A stretch of DNA of 64,000 bases, taken from assembly GCA_020404895.1 (NCBI GenBank), contig JADBWK010000019.1:1-64000 (forward strand), written 5' to 3'. Below are positions 18,944-28,637 of the stretch, piece after piece. This DNA is from Pseudanabaena sp. M085S1SP2A07QC (GTDB taxonomy: Bacteria > Cyanobacteriota > Cyanobacteriia > Pseudanabaenales > Pseudanabaenaceae). The notes beneath the pieces were generated by a model that had not been told where the DNA came from, ran no database searches, and saw only the letters and a list, made by a program, of their open reading frames with translations. Position 1 is the first letter of the stretch, and each line of letters starts with the position of its first letter. The translations under genes and the position numbers were made by a program.

Positions 18944-19435
18944 TTATATAGAAAGCCCGAGCTTAAGTCCTAGAAAGGCATGAGCTACCAAAAGCATAAC
19001 AATGGCGCTACCTAGATAAGCATGAGCATTGCGAAGCAATGGCTGATTACCACCAAAACCAGTGAGTGAAATTGCGCCGTTGATCGCTAGTAAAGTTAAT
19101 ACTACTGAGCCTGTAATGAAATGAGGACTTTCTAGCAGAGGCTTTCCTTGCATGACAAGTGACAGCAATCCGCCTGTGTAGCCCGTAGCTAAGAATACGG
19201 TCATGAGCGGAGCAACCTTTCGATGATCGGCTTTATTTTTGGTTGCAACTTCAGGATCTGTAGTCGTGCGGCTGCGCCACCCTGAAATTGCCACAAACGA
19301 TCCCATCGCTACAATGACGATTCCCATAAAAAATGGATGACCCCAATGGGTAACTGGTTCGGGTATATTGAGAGATTTAAATTGATCGGAAATTGGTTGG
19401 AGTGACTCAACGAGTTTAGTAGCAAATTCAGTCAT
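18944..19435 (-). CDS. DUF4079-like multi-pass membrane protein
   Basis: 163 residues from ATG 19435 (MTEFATKLVESLQP); an in-frame upstream start at 19558 would add 41 residues not expected for the family. Four hydrophobic segments, with histidines at their edges (THWGHPFF, ESPHFITG, NAHAYLG, VAHAFLG), suggest a small haem- or quinone-related membrane protein. That role is inferred only; DUF4079 is otherwise uncharacterised. A 21-bp palindrome overlaps its stop codon. Confidence 0.75.
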   Translation of the reverse strand: MTEFATKLVESLQPISDQFKSLNIPEPVTHWGHPFFMGIVIVAMGSFVAISGWRSRTTTDPEVATKNKADHRKVAPLMTVFLATGYTGGLLSLVMQGKPLLESPHFITGSVVLTLLAINGAISLTGFGGNQPLLRNAHAYLGSAIVMLLVAHAFLGLKLGLSI

Positions 19436-19569
19436 AGATTTGGAGTGATTTAGAAGGAAAATTGGTTGAAAATCGCAAAAGCCTTTACAATTTTTAACAA
19501 TTGTAGCGTTATTTCCCCAAAAGTTGAGATACTCCCTTCCCACCAAAGAAATAGCCATATAAAACCAAG

Positions 19570-19608
19570 AATTAGCGTTGCGGCGCGAAGCGCCGCAACG
19601 TCTAATTT
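19570..19608. terminator. Hairpin downstream of purT
   Basis: Imperfect palindrome ATTAG-CGTTGCGGCGC/GCGCCGCAACG-TCTAAT with a GAA loop and one bulged base, 25 bp after the purT stop; it is in the leader of the DUF4079 gene. Confidence 0.55.
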
Positions 19609-19633
19609 TTCACTGGGAAGGGAGTATGAATAA

Positions 19634-20797
19634 TTAGATGATTTTGATTTTGGATGCAGCTTCCGTGGCTCTTTGACGGGACTCTATGGCATCTTTGCCT
19701 TTAGCCAAGGTTACACCCATGCGGCGATAGGGGCGAGAATCTGGTTTACCAAATAAACGGATTTCTGTGTTAGGTATCGCCAGAGCCTCTTCTACACCTA
19801 TAAAGGAAATTTTGTCTCGGATTTCACTAGCAAGAATGACAGCACTTGCCGAAGGGCTGAGCAATTCAATATTGGGAATTGGTAAGCCTAAAATTGCACG
19901 TAAATGGAGTTCAAATTCGTTGAGGTTTTGGGAGATAAGGGTAACCATTCCTGTGTCGTGGGGACGAGGGGAAACTTCAGAGAAAATTACTTCGTCTTTA
20001 GTGATGAAAAACTCCACACCGAAAAGCCCTGCGCCGCCAAGCTTATCCGTAACTTTGCGAGCAATGTCCTGTGCATCTTTGACTTGGGTAGGGGTTAAGC
20101 CGACAGGTTGCCATGATTCTTGGTAGTCACCCCGCGCCTGACGATGCCCGATCGCTTCACAAAATAGAGTCTCTCCTTGCCATTGACGGATCGTTAACAG
20201 GGTGATTTCGACTTCAAAATTGATAAATTCTTCGATAATAATTTTGGCTGTATCACCTCGCGCTCCAGCGATCGCATAATCCCACGCTTGTTCCAATTCA
20301 TCGACATTTTGCAAAACAGATTGACCTTTGCCAGAGGAAGACATCACGGGTTTAATCACGTTTGGAAAACCAATTTCGGCGGCAACGGTTTTTAGTTCAT
20401 CAAGGCTGGTGGCATAGGCATATTTGGCAGTACGTAAGCCCAATTCATTACTTGCCAAATCTCGAATGTGATCGCGATTCATGGTGAAGTTGGTAGCGGT
20501 CGCGGTGGGAATGACTGTGTAGCCTTGAGCCTCTAGTTCGAGCAGTTTTTCGGTACGAATTGCTTCTACTTCTGGCACGATTAAATCAGGTTGATATTTT
20601 TTCACGACGGCTTCGAGGGCTTCGCCATCCAACATCGAAATAACTTCTCGATAGTCGGCTACTTGCATCGCAGGCGCATTGTCATAGCGATCGATCGCAA
20701 TCACTGTATTCCCGAGCCTTTGGGCAGCAATAACAACCTCCTTACCTAGTTCACCAGAGCCCAGAAGCATGATTTTTTTTGGTAATGTGATCGCCAT
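19634..20797 (-). CDS. purT: Formate-dependent phosphoribosylglycinamide formyltransferase
   Basis: 387 residues from ATG 20797 (MAITLPKKIMLLGSGELGKE); ATG 20806 is three codons upstream. It is an ATP-grasp enzyme of purine synthesis that makes formyl-GAR from GAR, formate and ATP. The N-terminal Rossmann-like domain, the ATP-grasp loop (VIKPVMSSSGKGQSV) and the metal site (EVSPRPHDTGMVTLIS) are all present, and the length is that of E. coli PurT. It appears monocistronic, with palindromes on both sides. Confidence 0.95.
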   Translation of the reverse strand: MAITLPKKIMLLGSGELGKEVVIAAQRLGNTVIAIDRYDNAPAMQVADYREVISMLDGEALEAVVKKYQPDLIVPEVEAIRTEKLLELEAQGYTVIPTATATNFTMNRDHIRDLASNELGLRTAKYAYATSLDELKTVAAEIGFPNVIKPVMSSSGKGQSVLQNVDELEQAWDYAIAGARGDTAKIIIEEFINFEVEITLLTIRQWQGETLFCEAIGHRQARGDYQESWQPVGLTPTQVKDAQDIARKVTDKLGGAGLFGVEFFITKDEVIFSEVSPRPHDTGMVTLISQNLNEFELHLRAILGLPIPNIELLSPSASAVILASEIRDKISFIGVEEALAIPNTEIRLFGKPDSRPYRRMGVTLAKGKDAIESRQRATEAASKIKII

Positions 20798-20867
20798 TAA
20801 ATTCACCTTGTTATTGCATAAAACAGCTGTATCATAGCGTTCTTACAGCGCTTTGCGCTCAAAAAAC

Positions 20868-20926
20868 AAACCAAGAAAAGTTTTGAAAGCATTGCCAAGA
20901 AAAGCTTTCAAAACTTTTCTTGGTTT
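20868..20926. repeat. 23-bp palindrome upstream of purT
   Basis: Perfect arms 20868-20890 and 20904-20926 (AAACCAAGAAAAGTTTTGAA and complement). It is in the intergenic space between the divergent purT and the STAND/WD40 gene, so it is not a simple terminator. Confidence 0.6.
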
Positions 20927-21038
20927 GGAAACGTATGTAGTGACCATAGCTATCACCTTTTGGGTTTCGTTGATAGCTATGGCTGTAGTAGTATGTCTGT
21001 ATAAATGACAGTATCGTGATTGCGGTAAAACGAAACAA

Positions 21039-24000
21039 GTGATTCAGGTCGAACAGTCGATCAGGCAGTTGGAAGATGCATATTCCCTTAATGAGCGATC
21101 GCTAGAGATATTGGCTAGAGCGATCAATCGATCTCAGGGATCATTTGCGTTGATTATTGTTAACTGCAATTACCATAGTCTTAGACAAAAACTTTTGATC
21201 TCGTTAAGCTCAAAAACAGGCTCTACATATCGTGAGCTTTGGTGGCGAGAATCCCCTGAGACTCTCTATGATAAATTGCAAAATTCTTTGCAAAATTCGG
21301 GGCAAAATTTAGGGCGCGATGGTCAGGCTGAGCTTGTTCCTGCCCTGATGTGTTTGGGCTTAGAACAAACTAGTCCTGAACATTTAGAAGATTTATTTTT
21401 TGAAGCTAACCTATTTCGCGATCGCCTCAAGCAACAGCTTAAATGTCCATTGGTATTGTGGCTAAATGATCGTGAACTGCAACAATTATGGATTAATGCT
21501 CCTGAACTCGCAAATTTGGCAGCGCCGCCAATCAAATTTGGATTGAGTCCTGAACAGCTAGATATAGAAGTTCAAAAACAAGTAGATCGATTATTCGAGA
21601 TTGCTAGAGATCCTCAAATTCCCTTGTTTTGGCAAGACACCAAAATTGATGCTGATCAGGAATTATTCTCCTATAGTGAACTAGATCTCGCCAGACGCGA
21701 AATGAGAATTGCTCAGTACAAAACTGCTCAAGAGATTTCTCTAGAATTAGAAGCAAAATTAGACTTTGCTCTTGGGCGGTTATTGTGGCGATCCAAGGAA
21801 GCAATTGCTAGTGATGTTTATGAAGAATCTCAGGGTGAAGTAGATAGTGTTTCTCAAATCTATTATCGGTGTAGTCTTTCCTATTGGCAAAAAGCTAATC
21901 GCCCGATCGAGAATGGAATTGTTCTATTTTATTTAGGTAACTTGTGGTGGCATAATTCCTTTGTAAATGCGCGACAGGCTCAAGACTCTTGGCACAAGGC
22001 AAAACAATTTTTTCAAGAAGCGATCGCTGCTCTTAAACAAGAAAATCAGTTGGATTTAATTGCCAAATATAGTCGATCTTATAGTGGTGTTCTTGAACAA
22101 CTTAAGCAATGGCAAGAACTAGAACTATGGATTGAGTCATTGTTGCCATTGCATCAGGAGAACCCTCTTGAACTTGCTCAAGACTATGGATACTTAGCCA
22201 AAATATCTGTAGAAAGGGGATCATGGCAGCAAGTTAAAGATTATGCATCTAAAGCTCTTGCTACTTTAGATCAAGTCCCCAGTTTTAATGAAGAAAGTCT
22301 GAATCATAATTGGTTGCGGATGCGCCATATTCAGAGAGGTCAATATCAACTCTTAATCTCCCAGAGTTATTTTCAGCTTAAAGAACTAGAAATTGCGGCA
22401 AATATAATTGAAGCAACTATCGCTAGCTTTAACATTACTTATGAGCCAAAGCTCTATATTCGATTCCTTGATAATTTTCACGATATTGCCTTTGCCCAAG
22501 GACGTTATCTTGAGGCATTCCAAGCGAGGCAAAGACAGCGATCGCTAGAGCAGCAATATGGACTGAGAGCTTTTATCGGAGCTGGTACTCTTCAACCAAA
22601 ACAGTTTTCTCCTAATTCTAGTATCGCGGAGTTAGATTCGATTAGGTTTGATGTTAACTCGGGGGAAATAGCGTCTTCGGGGCGTACTCAAGATGTAGAA
22701 CGTTTAGTAGAAAGGATAACCTCAATTGAGCATCAACTAACCGTCATTCACGGTGAATCTGGCGTTGGTAAAAGTTCACTAGTCAACGCTGGACTGATTC
22801 CTGCATTATTGCAGCGATCTTTGGCAGGTCAAGAATTAATGCCGATCAAAATTTCTGTTTATACAAACTGGATCAATGCTATCTCTCTTGCCATTCACAA
22901 AAATCTCATTCCTGATGCCAGTGTTTTCAGAAAAGCTGATGTATTATCGAATGAATTGAATGATCGTCGCAAGAATGGCGATCGCGATGTTGTACATCTA
23001 TTACACAAACTGAGACAACTCGCAGCTAATGGTACTCAGGTTGTTTTAATTTTTGACCAATTTGAAGAATTCTTTTCTACTTGTACTCAATTGCATGAAA
23101 GGCAAGTTTTTATTGACTTTTGGCAAACTTGTCTAAAAATCCCTTTACTAAAAATAGTAATTTCACTCCGTGAAGACTATCTCTACTTGCTTCTAGAACT
23201 AGAAGCAGCCTATCCAGAAGTTGACATCTTAAGCCGCAATTTTCGCTATGCCTTAGGTAATCTTTCTTTGTCTGATGCTAAATCACTAATCGAAAATCTC
23301 ACTGAACATGCCAATTTTACGCTTGAGCCGATTCTTGTGGATGAGTTGGTGCTCGATCTCGCAGGCGATCGCGGATCGGTTCGCCCAATTGAACTACAAC
23401 TAGTTGGCTCTCAACTTCAAGATCGTAATATTACTACACTCGCAGCTTATCAGGCTGCGGGATCTAAGCAACGTCTTGTTGAGCAATCAGTCGAAGAAGT
23501 AATTCATGCTTGTGGTAATGCGTCCTTTATTGCTCAACAGGTATTGATTTTGCTGACTGATGAGCAGGGTAAGCGCCCATTGCGTACTTACAATGAATTG
23601 CGAACAGGGCTCTTGTCTTACTCAAGTAATACTGAAGAGCTCGATCTTGTTTTAGAGATTTTAATTGGATCGGGTTTAATATTCCAATTGCCTGAAGCGC
23701 TGAGCAATCGCTATCAACTTGTTCATGACTACCTAGTTTCATTTATTCGTGCTAATCAAGAAACGGGCTTACTAAATGAGCTACGCAAAGTCCAATTCTC
23801 GGCTCAACGTAGCCAAGCTAACCTTAGTCGCCTCACTAAAGCCGCCTTGGTGGGAACGGTTTTAGGCTTATTTGTAATGGGAGGTTTAGCCTTTCAAGCA
23901 AATCGTCAGCGCCAGCTTGCGGAGTTTGGTGAAATCGAAGCTTTGATTTCTTCCGCCAACTCCAGTTTTTTGCTCAATCGTCAATTGGAATCACTAGCAA

Positions 24001-26018
24001 CAATTGTCCAATCTGCGAAAAAATTAAAATATACGGATGAAGGAACTGATAAAACTAGAATTACCCAGTCAACTTTTGAAAGTCTGCAAACTATTGTCTA
24101 TAACATCCGTGAGCGCTATCGGTTTTTTTCCAAAAAAAGAGATGCACCATTTTATGCTGCGAAATTTAGCCCCGATGGTAATATTCTTGCCCTTGGTAGC
24201 TTTGATGGCAGTGTATATCTATATCAACGTAATGGTAAATTGATCGCCCAGTTAGTTGGTTTGCACACAAGGGATATTCGAGGTTTAAGTTTTAGTCCCG
24301 ATGGCAGAAAAATTGCATCGACAGGGCAAGGCAAAAGTGTGCGGATTTGGGATGTTTCGTCTGGTAAGTTGATTAGCAAGTTCTATGCCCATCAAGATGA
24401 CATATTGAGAGTAGACTTTCATCCTGATGGTAGAAGATTACTGACTGGCAGTAAGGATGGCACAGTAAAACTCTGGGATAGCGATCGCGGGATTGAGATG
24501 CTGACATTAAACCCTAAAAATGTTGGCAATAAATCTTCTGAGAAAGAATCAGGCTCTATTCAAGATACTAGTTTTAGCCCCGATGGTAACTTGATTGTGA
24601 CGGCTAAAAATACAACGATCGCACTCTGGGATTTGCAAGGTAACTTACTCGCAAGTGCGATCGCCCACGATCAAGAACTTTTCAGCGTCAAGTTTCATCC
24701 CGATGGTCAACAACTGTTATCTTCGGGTAGAGATGAAACCGTGAAGCTCTGGCAAATCAAGGATCAGAATCGTCAAATTCAATTGGTGCGAGCCTTGAAA
24801 GGAACATCAACTGATGTGTTGAGCTTAAATTTCAGTGCTGATGGCGATCGGATTGCGCTTGGTTCTCAAGATAGTTCCATCCAAATCCTCAATTCTGACG
24901 GAACATTAGAAATGAAGTTAGGTGGACATACCGATGGTATTTTTGACGTTAACTTCAGTCCTGATGGTCAATATCTGCTATCAGCTAGTAAAGATCGCAC
25001 AGTACGCCTCTGGGATCTCAAAGCTACATTACTTAATACTCTCTATGGACATAAAAGTAGCATTTGGTCAGTTGCTTTTAGTCCTGACGGGAAAATGTTT
25101 GCATCAGGCAGCGTTGATAAGATTGTAGTTCTTTGGAATGCTGATGGAACGTACAGGCAACAACTCAAAGGGCATGAAGACACAGTCTATGGTGTGAGTT
25201 TTAATAAGGATGGAACAAAGCTAGTGACGGCAAGTGATGATCAAACCGTGAAAATTTGGAATAGTTCTACAGGCAAACTATTGCATTCACTAAATATTCA
25301 TGGGGCGAAATTGATCTATGCCACCTTAAGCCCAGATCAAAAGATTTTAGCGACCCTTGGATGGGATAAAAAAATTAAACTATGGAAATGGAATGACGAT
25401 GACAATCCGCAACTTTTGCATGTGTTGGAAGGACATACAGGTACAGTCTGGTCGATCGCCTTTAGTCCTGATAGCCAGTCACTAGCCTCGACGAGTAACG
25501 ATCAAACGGTGAGAATTTGGAATGTGCGCAGTGGTGAGAATACCCACACGATGGAATCGCATAGCAATGGCGGTCTGGCGGTTGCCTATAGCCCAGATGG
25601 TAAACAAATTGGATCGGCTGGTAAGGATGGCAAATTAAAATTGTGGAATGCTCAAACAGGCGTTCTGGAACAAGTGATCATGGTTACGGCTGATTCTTGG
25701 ATCTATGGGATGACTTTTAGTCCCGATGGTAAGGCGATCGCTACGGCAAATGCTGATAAAACTGTCAAAATCATGGATCGAGCCAGTGGTAAGCTCCTCA
25801 AAACCCTTTCTGGACATACAGCAGAGGCTTATGCTTTAACATACAGTCCTGATAGCAAAAATATTGTTTCTGCGAGTCGAGACAATACTCTGAAATTATG
25901 GAATGCAGAGACATTAAATCTTAATGAATTAGTGCAGAGGGGTTGTAACTTGCTAGATAACTATCTTGAATCCACACCCACATTACCTCTAGAGCAAAAG
26001 CAAATCTGTAAGCAATAA
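21039..26018 (+). CDS. STAND NTPase with 14 WD40 repeats
   Basis: 1659 residues from GTG 21039. The N-terminal 550 residues are helical and TPR-like. An nSTAND-type P-loop domain follows (GESGVGKSS near 575; LIFDQFEEFF near 675 as Walker B). A membrane helix sits near 933-952 (GTVLGLFVMGGLAF), then 14 WD40 repeats from about 1035 to 1622, enough for two seven-bladed propellers. Proteins of this plan are signalling or conflict NTPases that switch on when the propeller binds a ligand. The transmembrane helix puts the sensor and NTPase on opposite sides of, or both near, a membrane. Its effector, if any, would be the N-terminal region, which I cannot name. Confidence 0.88.
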   Translation: MIQVEQSIRQLEDAYSLNERSLEILARAINRSQGSFALIIVNCNYHSLRQKLLISLSSKTGSTYRELWWRESPETLYDKLQNSLQNSGQNLGRDGQAELVPALMCLGLEQTSPEHLEDLFFEANLFRDRLKQQLKCPLVLWLNDRELQQLWINAPELANLAAPPIKFGLSPEQLDIEVQKQVDRLFEIARDPQIPLFWQDTKIDADQELFSYSELDLARREMRIAQYKTAQEISLELEAKLDFALGRLLWRSKEAIASDVYEESQGEVDSVSQIYYRCSLSYWQKANRPIENGIVLFYLGNLWWHNSFVNARQAQDSWHKAKQFFQEAIAALKQENQLDLIAKYSRSYSGVLEQLKQWQELELWIESLLPLHQENPLELAQDYGYLAKISVERGSWQQVKDYASKALATLDQVPSFNEESLNHNWLRMRHIQRGQYQLLISQSYFQLKELEIAANIIEATIASFNITYEPKLYIRFLDNFHDIAFAQGRYLEAFQARQRQRSLEQQYGLRAFIGAGTLQPKQFSPNSSIAELDSIRFDVNSGEIASSGRTQDVERLVERITSIEHQLTVIHGESGVGKSSLVNAGLIPALLQRSLAGQELMPIKISVYTNWINAISLAIHKNLIPDASVFRKADVLSNELNDRRKNGDRDVVHLLHKLRQLAANGTQVVLIFDQFEEFFSTCTQLHERQVFIDFWQTCLKIPLLKIVISLREDYLYLLLELEAAYPEVDILSRNFRYALGNLSLSDAKSLIENLTEHANFTLEPILVDELVLDLAGDRGSVRPIELQLVGSQLQDRNITTLAAYQAAGSKQRLVEQSVEEVIHACGNASFIAQQVLILLTDEQGKRPLRTYNELRTGLLSYSSNTEELDLVLEILIGSGLIFQLPEALSNRYQLVHDYLVSFIRANQETGLLNELRKVQFSAQRSQANLSRLTKAALVGTVLGLFVMGGLAFQANRQRQLAEFGEIEALISSANSSFLLNRQLESLATIVQSAKKLKYTDEGTDKTRITQSTFESLQTIVYNIRERYRFFSKKRDAPFYAAKFSPDGNILALGSFDGSVYLYQRNGKLIAQLVGLHTRDIRGLSFSPDGRKIASTGQGKSVRIWDVSSGKLISKFYAHQDDILRVDFHPDGRRLLTGSKDGTVKLWDSDRGIEMLTLNPKNVGNKSSEKESGSIQDTSFSPDGNLIVTAKNTTIALWDLQGNLLASAIAHDQELFSVKFHPDGQQLLSSGRDETVKLWQIKDQNRQIQLVRALKGTSTDVLSLNFSADGDRIALGSQDSSIQILNSDGTLEMKLGGHTDGIFDVNFSPDGQYLLSASKDRTVRLWDLKATLLNTLYGHKSSIWSVAFSPDGKMFASGSVDKIVVLWNADGTYRQQLKGHEDTVYGVSFNKDGTKLVTASDDQTVKIWNSSTGKLLHSLNIHGAKLIYATLSPDQKILATLGWDKKIKLWKWNDDDNPQLLHVLEGHTGTVWSIAFSPDSQSLASTSNDQTVRIWNVRSGENTHTMESHSNGGLAVAYSPDGKQIGSAGKDGKLKLWNAQTGVLEQVIMVTADSWIYGMTFSPDGKAIATANADKTVKIMDRASGKLLKTLSGHTAEAYALTYSPDSKNIVSASRDNTLKLWNAETLNLNELVQRGCNLLDNYLESTPTLPLEQKQICKQ

Positions 26019-26019
26019 C

Positions 26020-26119
26020 AAAACCAATTTTGGTGTTTGCAGCGCCGAAGGCGCTGCAAACACCAAAATTGGTTTTGATGCAAGTCCACCAGCGGCGGAC
26101 TTGCATCAAAACCAATTTT
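26020..26119. repeat. Two overlapping long palindromes sharing an arm
   Basis: First hairpin: 26020-26046 with 26050-26076 (27 bp perfect, GAA loop). Second hairpin: 26065-26087 with 26097-26119 (23 bp perfect). The segment 26065-26076 (AAAATTGGTTTT) belongs to both stems, so only one can form fully at a time. It lies between the WD40 gene and the SPFH gene. Confidence 0.75.
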
Positions 26120-26163
26120 TATAATGAGATATGATCGAAAGCCATAGATCATTGGAAAAAGTA

Positions 26164-26973
26164 ATGCAAGACCAAGAAACTAGCTGGCAATCCTTAGTCC
26201 TAGTTGCCATAATAGGAATTCTCGCGGTTATCAGTTTTAACTCATTTATAATAATCAACCCTGGTGAAGCAGGTGTGTTGAGCATATTGGGAAAAGCTAA
26301 AGATGGAGTATTGCTCGAAGGAGTTCATTTTAAGCCGCCTGTAATTTCTCAGGTGGATGTTTATGATTTGACTGTGCAGAAGTTTGAAGTCCCAGCCCAA
26401 AGCTCAACAAAGGATTTACAACAGCTTACGGCAAGTTTTGCGATTAACTTTCGTCTCGATCCGATTGAAGTGGTGACTATTCGTCGTACTCAAGGTACTT
26501 TGCAAAATATTGTTTCCAAAATTATCGCACCGCAAACTCAAGAATCTTTTAAAGTCGCCGCAGCAAGACGTACCGTTGAAGAGGCGATCACTAAGCGTGA
26601 TGAGCTAAAGCTAGATTTTGATGAAGCTTTAAGTCAGCGCTTAAGTAAGTACGGCATTATTGTTTTAGATACTAGTGTCGTTGATTTAAATTTCTCGACT
26701 GAGTTTTCTAAGGCGGTAGAAGAAAAGCAAATTGCCGAGCAACGCGCTCAGCGAGCTGTATATATTGCTAGAGAAGCAGAACAAGAAGCTGAAGCCACTA
26801 TTAACCGTGCTAAGGGACAAGCTGAAGCACAGAGGCTATTGCGTGAAACACTGACTTCTGAGCTTTTGCAGAAACAAGCGATCGAAAAATGGGATGGCAA
26901 GTTTCCTCAAGTATTGGGAGGAAATGGTGCAGTTCCATTTCTTAATCTAGATATTACAAAATCTCAAAAGTAA
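26164..26973 (+). CDS. SPFH/prohibitin family membrane protein
   Basis: 269 residues from ATG 26164, preceded by GGAAAAAG; an ATG at 26131 is in frame but has no ribosome site. One N-terminal membrane helix (about 8-30) is followed by an SPFH (band 7) domain (about 38-210) and an Ala/Glu-rich coiled coil (about 185-235) that supports ring assembly. Prohibitin-like proteins in cyanobacteria scaffold FtsH proteases and membrane microdomains; a partner FtsH occurs at 43.5 kb but is not adjacent. Confidence 0.9.
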   Translation: MQDQETSWQSLVLVAIIGILAVISFNSFIIINPGEAGVLSILGKAKDGVLLEGVHFKPPVISQVDVYDLTVQKFEVPAQSSTKDLQQLTASFAINFRLDPIEVVTIRRTQGTLQNIVSKIIAPQTQESFKVAAARRTVEEAITKRDELKLDFDEALSQRLSKYGIIVLDTSVVDLNFSTEFSKAVEEKQIAEQRAQRAVYIAREAEQEAEATINRAKGQAEAQRLLRETLTSELLQKQAIEKWDGKFPQVLGGNGAVPFLNLDITKSQK

Positions 26974-26977
26974 TATA

Positions 26978-27085
26978 TATAGCAACGTAAGAGATAGATA
27001 GGACAATTCAAAACCCAAAAGATGGCAGCGCGAAGCTCTGCCATCTTTTGGGTTTTATGTCCTAAGCAAAGCTTACATTGCTATA
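26978..27085. mobile_element. 108-bp MITE copy 3
   Basis: Same 14-bp ends and length as the other copies; the core reads GGCAGCGCGAAGCTCTGCC, with one unpaired change against the others. It begins four bases after the TAA of the SPFH gene and abuts a different 89-bp element. Confidence 0.9.
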
Positions 27086-27174
27086 GGACTTACGCAAAAG
27101 AACGAGCCGTAGGGGCAATTCATGAATTGCCCCTACGGCAAAATGACGCTTTCAGGGCGTTTTTGCGTAAGTCC
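27086..27174. mobile_element. 89-bp MITE of a second family, copy 1
   Basis: Ends GGACTTACGCAAAA and TTTTGCGTAAGTCC are perfect inverted repeats, with an internal palindrome GCCGTAGGGGCAATTC and its complement. It directly touches the 108-bp element. A second copy of the same length lies inverted at 35504-35592. Confidence 0.85.
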
Positions 27175-27272
27175 AAATATAAATGGGGTGCGAAGCACCC
27201 CATTTATATTTGCAGAACCAACAAAACCCATAAAAGTGCTGCTATGCAATACTTTTATGGGTTTTGTTGGTT
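27175..27272. terminator. Two tandem hairpins before the pyrE stop
   Basis: Perfect arms 27175-27191/27195-27211 (17 bp, GAA loop) and 27216-27237/27251-27272 (22 bp). They sit downstream of minus-strand pyrE and can terminate it; they also close off the SPFH gene side. Confidence 0.65.
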
Positions 27273-27297
27273 TGGATTGAAGCGCCAAGTGCTGTAA

Positions 27298-27858
27298 TTA
27301 CAGCCCCTTCGCGTAGCTCTGAATCTCGCTAATATCAAACACCGCACCAAACTTTAACCCCTCTTTGGTATAAAGCTCAGCACCACCCTGTTGGCGATCG
27401 ACTAGTGTTAATACATGAGTTACTGTGTAACCTGCATCACGTAACTTTTCGACTGCAAATAATGCTGACTGCCCCGTGGTGACTACATCCTCTAGTACTA
27501 CTACATTTGTATTTGGCGTAAGCTCGGGTCCCTCAATCCATGCTGCTGTCCCATGCCCTTTCGGTTGTTTCCGAATAATCAAAGCAGGAATTGGCTTGTT
27601 TTCATAGGCTGAGACGACACTTACCGCGCTAACAATTGGATCAGCACCTAAGGTCAGCCCTGCTACTGCTCCTGTTCCTATTGGCAACATCTCCAATAAC
27701 ACCTGTCCTGTCCATAAACCACCAAATGGATGTAGGGTGACTAACTTCCCATTAATGTAATAGGTGCTTTTTTGCCCAGAAGATAGGGTAAAGTCTCCGC
27801 TCTTGTAAGCAAGACGACAAAATAGTTCTAGTAACTTTTCTCGATTTGGATGTTCCAC
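27298..27858 (-). CDS. pyrE: Orotate phosphoribosyltransferase
   Basis: 186 residues, usual length for a bacterial PyrE. It converts orotate and PRPP into orotidine-5'-phosphate in pyrimidine synthesis. The PRPP-binding motif VVVLEDVVTTGQSA (about 118-131) and the N-terminal FTLSSGQKSTYYINGK motif are clear. Start at ATG 27858. It appears monocistronic between hairpins. Confidence 0.95.
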   Translation of the reverse strand: MEHPNREKLLELFCRLAYKSGDFTLSSGQKSTYYINGKLVTLHPFGGLWTGQVLLEMLPIGTGAVAGLTLGADPIVSAVSVVSAYENKPIPALIIRKQPKGHGTAAWIEGPELTPNTNVVVLEDVVTTGQSALFAVEKLRDAGYTVTHVLTLVDRQQGGAELYTKEGLKFGAVFDISEIQSYAKGL

Positions 27859-27914
27859 AATTTTGATTTTGTTGGTGAGCTTAATAAATACTTTCGTAGT
27901 GTATAGCGATCGCT

Positions 27915-27961
27915 ACCCAAAAAGAGTTGGCGGCGCGAAGCGCCGCCAACTCTTTTTGGGT
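27915..27961. repeat. 22-bp palindrome upstream of pyrE
   Basis: Perfect arms 27915-27936 and 27940-27961 with a GAA loop and a GGCGGCGC core. It lies between the divergent pyrE and the small secreted-protein gene, thus at 5' ends. Confidence 0.6.
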
Positions 27962-28053
27962 TTTGTATTTTACGCCCAATTTTCTAAAACCAGTCAATTT
28001 ATGACTGGATCTGCTACATTAGTCAGCGTCCAACTGTGAGGATGCATATTTAT

Positions 28054-28500
28054 ATGAGTACTAAGTTCTCGTGGCTTGCCTCATCACTGATTGCAGCTTC
28101 GACGCTGCTAGCTAGTGGTGCGGCTCTAGCTGACCCCACATTTACGGATCAAGAGCAATTTCCTCGAAACTTTCCTGCTACCTATCCTCAGGCACAGAAC
28201 AAAGTCTTGGATATGACCTCTGATCCTAATTTGCCCAACCCTTATATTCAATCAACCTTTAGGGATCAATGGATTGAGCGTCAAGCTAACGCTTTTCGAG
28301 CAATGAATCGAGAAATGATCGATTTGCAAACCCTTAGCGATGCGACTATTCGTACTCGTGATTTGCCAAGTGCTTATTGCTCATCTTTGCTGAGCGAAGG
28401 CTTTAATGCTTGTGCTGCTCCTGAAGAACCTGCTGCTGCGGTTCCTATGCCTAGATTTGAGCCAACAGTACCATCGCGTCCTGTTCCTGCTTTGTGGTAA
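28054..28500 (+). CDS. Small secreted protein of unknown function
   Basis: 148 residues from ATG 28054 (MSTKFSWLASSLIAAS); ATG 28036 is six codons upstream. A clear signal peptide ends at GAALADP. The mature part is short, with two cysteines (AYCSSL, FNACAAP) that could form a disulphide, and a Pro-rich tail. I do not recognise a family. It is convergent with cpcD across a strong palindrome and probably independent of the phycocyanin operon. Confidence 0.7.
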   Translation: MSTKFSWLASSLIAASTLLASGAALADPTFTDQEQFPRNFPATYPQAQNKVLDMTSDPNLPNPYIQSTFRDQWIERQANAFRAMNREMIDLQTLSDATIRTRDLPSAYCSSLLSEGFNACAAPEEPAAAVPMPRFEPTVPSRPVPALW

Positions 28501-28545
28501 TTGGTTTAGTTACCCTAATTAAGTTTTTTGTGTTGAGTTTAAAAT

Positions 28546-28602
28546 AAAATCCCCAACAATAAAGGCAGCGCCTCTAGCGCTGCCTTTATTGTTGGGGATT
28601 TT
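28546..28602. terminator. Perfect 26-bp palindrome, end of the cpc operon
   Basis: Arms 28546-28571 and 28577-28602 with loop CTCTA. It lies between the convergent secreted-protein gene and cpcD and can terminate both, including the highly expressed cpc transcript. Confidence 0.8.
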
Positions 28603-28637
28603 GGCACTTTTTGCTCAAAACACAAAAGAGCTATAAG

